From NCBI RefSeq assembly GCF_015070855.1, contig NZ_JADDIX010000024.1, forward strand, positions 1-64,000: 64,000 nt of DNA, given 5' to 3'. This document shows, piece by piece, positions 58,853 through 64,000 of this stretch (its first letter is position 1; each line of letters starts with the position of its first letter). The position numbers were made by a program, and so were the translations under genes. The notes under the pieces are model-generated. The model was not told where the DNA came from. It searched no databases and worked only from the letters and a program-made list of their open reading frames with translations. This DNA comes from Pseudomonas lopnurensis (lineage in GTDB: Bacteria; Pseudomonadota; Gammaproteobacteria; Pseudomonadales; Pseudomonadaceae).

Positions 58853-59962
58853 ATGGAACATCCATCCCCGTTCGCCCTGTACCAGCGCGCCATCGCCCGC
58901 GAGGGTTTCGTCAGCGATGCCGCCCAGCTGTGCGCGGTCGAGCGGCTGCAGCGCTGCCACGAAGCGCTGCAGCAGGAGACGGAGGCACCGGCCGGCATCT
59001 ATCTCTGGGGACCGGTGGGGCGCGGCAAGACCTGGCTGATGGACATGTTCCATGCGAGCGTGCCGGTTCCCGCGCGCCGACAGCATTTCCATCACTTCAT
59101 GCGCTGGGTGCACATGCGCCTGTTCCAGCTGAGCGGCACCGCCGACCCGCTGCAGGCGCTCGCCAGGGAGCTGGGCGAGGATATCCGCGTGCTGTGCTTC
59201 GATGAGCTGTTCGTCGGCGATATCGGCGATGCGATCATCCTCGGCCGACTGTTCCGGGTGATGTTCGAGCAGGGCGTGGTGATCGTCGCCACCTCCAACC
59301 AGCCGCCGGACCAGCTGTATGCCGACGGCTTCAACCGCGAGCGCTTCCTGCCGGCCATCGACGCCATCGAGCGGCACATGCAGGTGGTCAATCTGGATGG
59401 CGGCGCAGATCACCGGCTGCGCCCCGGTGCCGTGCTGCAACGTTACTGGGTACGTGCGCCCGGCGCCTCCAGCGCCTTGCCGGGCGTCTTCGAGGCATTG
59501 GCCGAAGGCGCTGCCAGCAGCGAACCGCTGACACTTGGCCGGCGCCCGTTGTCGGTGGTGCGCCGCAGCGATTCGGTGCTCTGGTGCCGCTTCGCAGACC
59601 TGTGCGAACAAGCGTTCTGCGCGCTGGATTTCATCGAGCTGTGCGACCGTTTCCCGGCGATCCTGATCGGCGACGTACCGAAACTGGGCAGTGCGCAGAA
59701 GGATGGCCGCATCGCCCGTGGCACCGAGGATGCCGCCGCGCGGGTAGCGGCGGGGGATCGCCAGTTGCCCCGGCTCGCCGCCCGCGACGATGGCGTGCGG
59801 CGCTTCATCGCGCTGGTGGACGAGTGCTACGACCGGCGCGTTCCGCTGTACATCGAGGCGCAGGTGGCGCTGGACGAGCTCTACACCGAGGGCTACCTGT
59901 CGTTTCCGTTCCGCCGCACCCTGAGCCGCCTGCGCGAGATGCAGTTGCAGCGCTTTGGCTAG
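58853..59962 (+). CDS. zapE: Cell-division-associated ATPase ZapE (AFG1-like)
   Basis: This 369-residue AFG1/ZapE ATPase has Walker A LWGPVGRGKTWLMDMF, Walker B VLCFDELFVGDIGDA and a sensor region VIVATSNQPPDQLYADGFNR. In E. coli ZapE destabilises FtsZ polymers. It lies alone between a LysR gene and a parvulin gene, which is convergent 2 bases away. It may be a second copy of ZapE in this genome. Confidence 0.88.
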   Translation: MEHPSPFALYQRAIAREGFVSDAAQLCAVERLQRCHEALQQETEAPAGIYLWGPVGRGKTWLMDMFHASVPVPARRQHFHHFMRWVHMRLFQLSGTADPLQALARELGEDIRVLCFDELFVGDIGDAIILGRLFRVMFEQGVVIVATSNQPPDQLYADGFNRERFLPAIDAIERHMQVVNLDGGADHRLRPGAVLQRYWVRAPGASSALPGVFEALAEGAASSEPLTLGRRPLSVVRRSDSVLWCRFADLCEQAFCALDFIELCDRFPAILIGDVPKLGSAQKDGRIARGTEDAAARVAAGDRQLPRLAARDDGVRRFIALVDECYDRRVPLYIEAQVALDELYTEGYLSFPFRRTLSRLREMQLQRFG

Positions 59963-59964
59963 GC

Positions 59965-60243
59965 TCAGTCGCGGTAGAACACCTGTACCAGGTGGTAGCC
60001 GAACTGGCTCTTCACCGGGCCGTGGACTTCCCGTAGCGGCTTCTTGAAGATCACCTGGTCGATGCTGCGCACCATTTGCCCCGGGCGGACCTCGCCGAGG
60101 TCGCCGCCTTTCTTGCCGGAGGGGCAGGTGGAGTATTTGCGCGCCAGCACATCGAACGCCTCGCCATTGGCCAGGCGCTTCTTCAACTGCGCGGCTTCGG
60201 CTTCGGTCTTGACCAGGATGTGGCGGGCCATGGCTTTGGGCAT
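59965..60243 (-). CDS. Small parvulin-type peptidyl-prolyl isomerase
   Basis: This 92-residue PpiC-like protein reads MARHILVKTEAEAAQLKKRL, FDVLARKYSTCPSGKKGGDL and SQFGYHLVQVF, the full single-domain parvulin. It may start at 60243 or at the internal ATG at 60231. There is no signal peptide, so it acts in the cytoplasm. Confidence 0.92.
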   Translation of the reverse strand: MPKAMARHILVKTEAEAAQLKKRLANGEAFDVLARKYSTCPSGKKGGDLGEVRPGQMVRSIDQVIFKKPLREVHGPVKSQFGYHLVQVFYRD

Positions 60244-60322
60244 TGCGCGGGTGCTCCTCGGTGACAGGGGCGGCGATTGTAGGGCAGTGGCGGCAAAAGT
60301 CGACCTGAGGGCCGCTCCACTG

Positions 60323-61240
60323 CTAGTCGGTCTTGTCCTGCTGCGCGGTGACCTGCTGGGCGATCTCGATCATCTGCTCGCGCATCCAGCGGTTCGCCGG
60401 GTCCTGGTCGGTGCTTTCGTGCCAGTAGATGTGGGTTTCCAGCGGCGCGACGTCCACCGGCAGGTCGACCTGATGCAGGTTGTGGCGACGGGCGAAGCGC
60501 TCGGGCACGGTGACCACCATGTCGGTCTGCTCGATCACCTGGGTCGCCATCAGGTAATGCTGCGAGCGCAGGGCGATCTTGCGTTGCAGGCCCATCTTGC
60601 CCAGGGCGAGGTCCACCAGGCCGAGGCCGCTGCGGCGGCTGGAGATATGGATGTGCGACAGCCCCAGGTACTGCTCCAGGCTCAGCTTGTCCCTGGCCAG
60701 CGGGTGGCCACGGCGCATGGCGCAGATGTAGCGGTCTTCCAGCAGCTTGGCATGGCGCACCTGCGGGTCGGTGTTGAGCGGGACGTCCATGGCGAAGTCC
60801 AGGCGGCCGGCGGCCAGTTCCTTGGTGGTCTCGCGGCGCTTGGCCAGCATGCTCTCGATCTTCACGTTCGGCGCCAGGCGGCGCAGGCGCTGGAACAGCG
60901 GCGGCAGCATCACCGCTTCGGTGAGGTCGGTCATGCTGACGCGAAACACCTTGTTCGCCTGCGCCGGGTTGAAGGTCCGGCTTTCCTGCACGGAGACGCG
61001 CAGCAGCTGCAGGGCATTGCGCACCGGGCCGATGATGTTCTGTGCCATCGGCGTCGGCACCATGCCCTGCGCGGTGCGCACGAACAGCGGGTCGTTGAAG
61101 GTCTCGCGCAGGCGGGCCAGGGCGTTGGATACGGCGGGCTGGGTGATGCCGACGATCTGCCCGGCGCGGGTCAGGTTGGCCTCGGTGTAGATGGCATCGA
61201 AGACGATGAACAGATTCAGATCGACCTTGTTCAGGTTCAT
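60323..61240 (-). CDS. LysR-family regulator (NodD/LeuO-like)
   Basis: This 305-residue regulator starts MNLNKVDLNLFIVFDAIYTE and has the helix-turn-helix NLTRAGQIVGITQPAVSNAL. It is divergent from the acyl-CoA dehydrogenase gene with a 140-base AT-rich gap, so it is likely that gene's regulator. The upstream ATG at 61258 adds only six residues. Confidence 0.9.
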   Translation of the reverse strand: MNLNKVDLNLFIVFDAIYTEANLTRAGQIVGITQPAVSNALARLRETFNDPLFVRTAQGMVPTPMAQNIIGPVRNALQLLRVSVQESRTFNPAQANKVFRVSMTDLTEAVMLPPLFQRLRRLAPNVKIESMLAKRRETTKELAAGRLDFAMDVPLNTDPQVRHAKLLEDRYICAMRRGHPLARDKLSLEQYLGLSHIHISSRRSGLGLVDLALGKMGLQRKIALRSQHYLMATQVIEQTDMVVTVPERFARRHNLHQVDLPVDVAPLETHIYWHESTDQDPANRWMREQMIEIAQQVTAQQDKTD

Positions 61241-61380
61241 TGTTGTGCTCTCCGGCATGTAACGGATGCGCCGATCATATATCGGTTATGAATGTTTATA
61301 CACGAGGAAAATAGCTTAGATAAATCGAAAGGCGTCCTCTAGCATCCTTGCTACATACACACCCGCAGAAGGTCGTCGCC

Positions 61381-62607
<1,227 letters not shown>

Positions 62608-62614
62608 TGAGCCA

Positions 62615-62648
62615 GAAGCTTGAAGCTTGAAGCTTGAAGCTTGAAGCT
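62615..62648. repeat. Tandem 7-base repeat
   Basis: The heptamer GAAGCTT is repeated four times and followed by a fifth GAAGCTC, just after the acyl-CoA dehydrogenase stop. It is a short microsatellite-like run, prone to slippage. Confidence 0.85.
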
Positions 62649-62795
62649 CAAGAGCATCGCCCCGAGGTCGGGCAATCCACAGGGATGTGGTGAATGCCGC
62701 AAGCCCGTCGGGAACGGGCGCGGCCTCCCACAAGAACGGCAGGTGCACACCGATCCTGTAGGAGGCGCGCCCTCGCGGCGATTGCAAAGCAACCC
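62648..62795. repeat. REP-like intergenic repeats (copy 3)
   Basis: Contains AGAGCATCGCCCCGAGGTCG (as at 596), GGCAGGTGCACACCGA (as at 1648) and TGTAGGAGGCGCGCCCTCGC (as at 1553). The three modules occur in the same order as at the left end of the window, about 60 kb away. No gene is seen before 62877. Confidence 0.65.
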
Positions 62796-62876
62796 GCCGA
62801 TTCGGAGTTGGCTTTGGCATCGTCCGCGCGGGTTTCACCCGCCCTACAACTGCCTGACCGTCGATTATCCTGGCGC

Positions 62877-64000
62877 TCAGTAGACCCAGATCTCGACCCG
62901 CCGGTTCTTCACCCGGCCGCTGCCCAGGTCATTCGAAGCGACTGGAAGTTCAGAGCCCATTCCATTGATTTCACGGAAAAAAGCGCCGCGCTTGTTCAGT
63001 TCGCGGCGCACCGTCATGGCCCGTAGTTTGGACAACAGGGCGGCGCGCGTGGGATCGCTTTTCGCATCGCCGAAACCGACCAGCACCGCGCTGTCGGTGA
63101 GCTTGTCGTGGGCGCGCAGGTAGTCCACCACCCGGTCGAGATCGCGTTGCGCCTTGTTGTCCAGTTGCGCGCTGCCTTCCTCGAAACGGAAGTTGACCGT
63201 CAACCGCTGGGCCTCGCGGGCCAGTTGCTGGTAGAACGCCGGCATGTCCGCCTGGGGCGCCTGTTTGACCACGTCGATATGCTGCGCCACGTAGCCGGAG
63301 CGTTCGACGATCCGTTGGCCGGCGGCGCTATGGCTGAATTCGATATAGGCCTGGGTCCAGGGCGTCTGGCCGCTCGGACGCGCATAGAGGAACAGACGGC
63401 GGGAAAGCGGGTAGTCCTCGGTGGCCACCAGCGCGCTGAGCGGCGGCATCGGTTGCGACTGGCCATCGGCGATGGCCAGCGCCTTGGCCTCGCCCAGCGA
63501 GGCCAGCCCGGTGAAGCCGATGGCCCCGCGATTCAGCGCCACCGCGCGCGCCAGCTCGTCGTTGGATTCGTAGCGCCTGGCCGTGCTCGAGAGGGTCTTG
63601 CCCTGGCGCGCCAGGACCAGTTCGTTGAAGGTGTCCCAGGTGCCCGAGCGGTCATCGCGGGCGTGCAACTGCACCGCCAGGTCCGGCCCGCCGATTTCGC
63701 GCCAGTTGCGGATTTCGCCGGCGAACAGCTCGGCCAACCGCTCGGTGGTCAGCGACGCCAGGGGATTGTCCGGATGGACCACGACGGCCAGCCCATCGAT
63801 GGCGATCACCTGTTCCGCCTGGGCGCTGCGCATGTCGCCCAGCGCGCCCAGTTCGGCGATCTCGCCGGTCTTGATCGGTCGGGAAGCGGCGGCCAGGTCG
63901 CCGTAGCCGTCCCTCAGGCCGGCAAAACCGGTGCCGGTGCCATGCGCGGCGACCGTGGCGTGCACCGGCTGGCCTTTCGGCGTACGCGCGCTGATGCGCT
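62877..64000 (-). CDS. Phosphate-binding-like periplasmic protein fused to an OmpA domain (5' end outside window)
   Basis: The frame is open to the right edge, so the signal peptide is missing. At least 373 residues are visible. The first ~240 residues are a PstS-like binding fold (GDLAAASRPIKTGEIAELGA, VVHPDNPLASLTTERLAELF, DDRSGTWDTFNELVL). The last ~120 are an OmpA peptidoglycan-binding domain (FEEGSAQLDNKAQRDLDRVV, GSGRVKNRRVEIWVY). Such fusions tether a binding protein to the cell wall. No pst transporter gene is in view. The ligand could be phosphate or another oxyanion. Confidence 0.85.
   Translation of the reverse strand, partial: RISARTPKGQPVHATVAAHGTGTGFAGLRDGYGDLAAASRPIKTGEIAELGALGDMRSAQAEQVIAIDGLAVVVHPDNPLASLTTERLAELFAGEIRNWREIGGPDLAVQLHARDDRSGTWDTFNELVLARQGKTLSSTARRYESNDELARAVALNRGAIGFTGLASLGEAKALAIADGQSQPMPPLSALVATEDYPLSRRLFLYARPSGQTPWTQAYIEFSHSAAGQRIVERSGYVAQHIDVVKQAPQADMPAFYQQLAREAQRLTVNFRFEEGSAQLDNKAQRDLDRVVDYLRAHDKLTDSAVLVGFGDAKSDPTRAALLSKLRAMTVRRELNKRGAFFREINGMGSELPVASNDLGSGRVKNRRVEIWVY

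Overview
The window is high-GC DNA from a Pseudomonas-type gammaproteobacterium. It carries pyoverdine maturation, export and uptake genes in recognisable form, PvdS-type promoters, Pseudomonas REP repeats with a REP-associated transposase, and a dense set of cyclic-di-GMP and chemosensory genes. The species cannot be fixed from the sequence alone.

Region 1 (1-7260) is a patchwork. A partial Rpn-type nuclease/transposase gene enters from the left edge, followed by a ParDE toxin-antitoxin pair. Next come pvdP (periplasmic tyrosinase that matures pyoverdine) and a cupin/JmjC gene in one operon. Two further toxin genes follow, a zeta-type kinase and a RES-domain toxin, and each carries an inactivating lesion that I read directly: an in-frame amber codon and a frameshift.

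Region 2 (7261-25038) is the siderophore block. It holds pvdE (ferribactin export), the divergent fpvR/fpvI pair (anti-sigma and sigma), pvdQ (acylase), a second sigma/anti-sigma/TonB-receptor set, a RAYT transposase pseudogene flanked by REP hairpins, and the eight-gene fpvGHJKCDEF operon that reduces and recovers iron from ferripyoverdine in the periplasm. TAAAT-N16-CGT iron-starvation boxes stand upstream of pvdP, pvdE and pvdQ, and a Fur-like site lies between fpvR and fpvI. The pyoverdine peptide synthetases, pvdS and pvdA are not in the window. A 147-bp MITE-like element sits in frame inside the signal peptide of fpvJ.

Region 3 (26146-34169) is an unusual signalling operon: a PAS histidine kinase, a response regulator with a degenerate HD-GYP domain, an MglA-like small GTPase, a second kinase, a receiver domain fused to a GspE/PilB-type secretion ATPase, and then a FixJ-type regulator and a stand-alone receiver. 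I regard this as the best candidate for an undescribed system. It could be a phosphorelay-controlled and GTPase-controlled motor ATPase.

Region 4 (34382-50475) holds three cyclic-di-GMP enzymes and a Wsp-like chemosensory operon (CheW, CheR-TPR, CheW, MCP, CheA-REC, CheB). Its last gene is a very large receiver/GAF/PAS/GGDEF/EAL/receiver protein, so chemosensory input appears to be wired to cyclic-di-GMP.

Region 5 (50476-64000) is general accessory and core metabolism. It has a palindrome-rich decayed gene copy, a cupin/AhpD-like/SDR operon with a divergent winged-helix-TPR regulator, a coiled-coil protein, a TAXI binding protein, a truncated RidA, a DadA-like dehydrogenase with a LysR regulator, ZapE, a parvulin, a second LysR with an acyl-CoA dehydrogenase, and a phosphate-binding-like/OmpA fusion running off the right edge.
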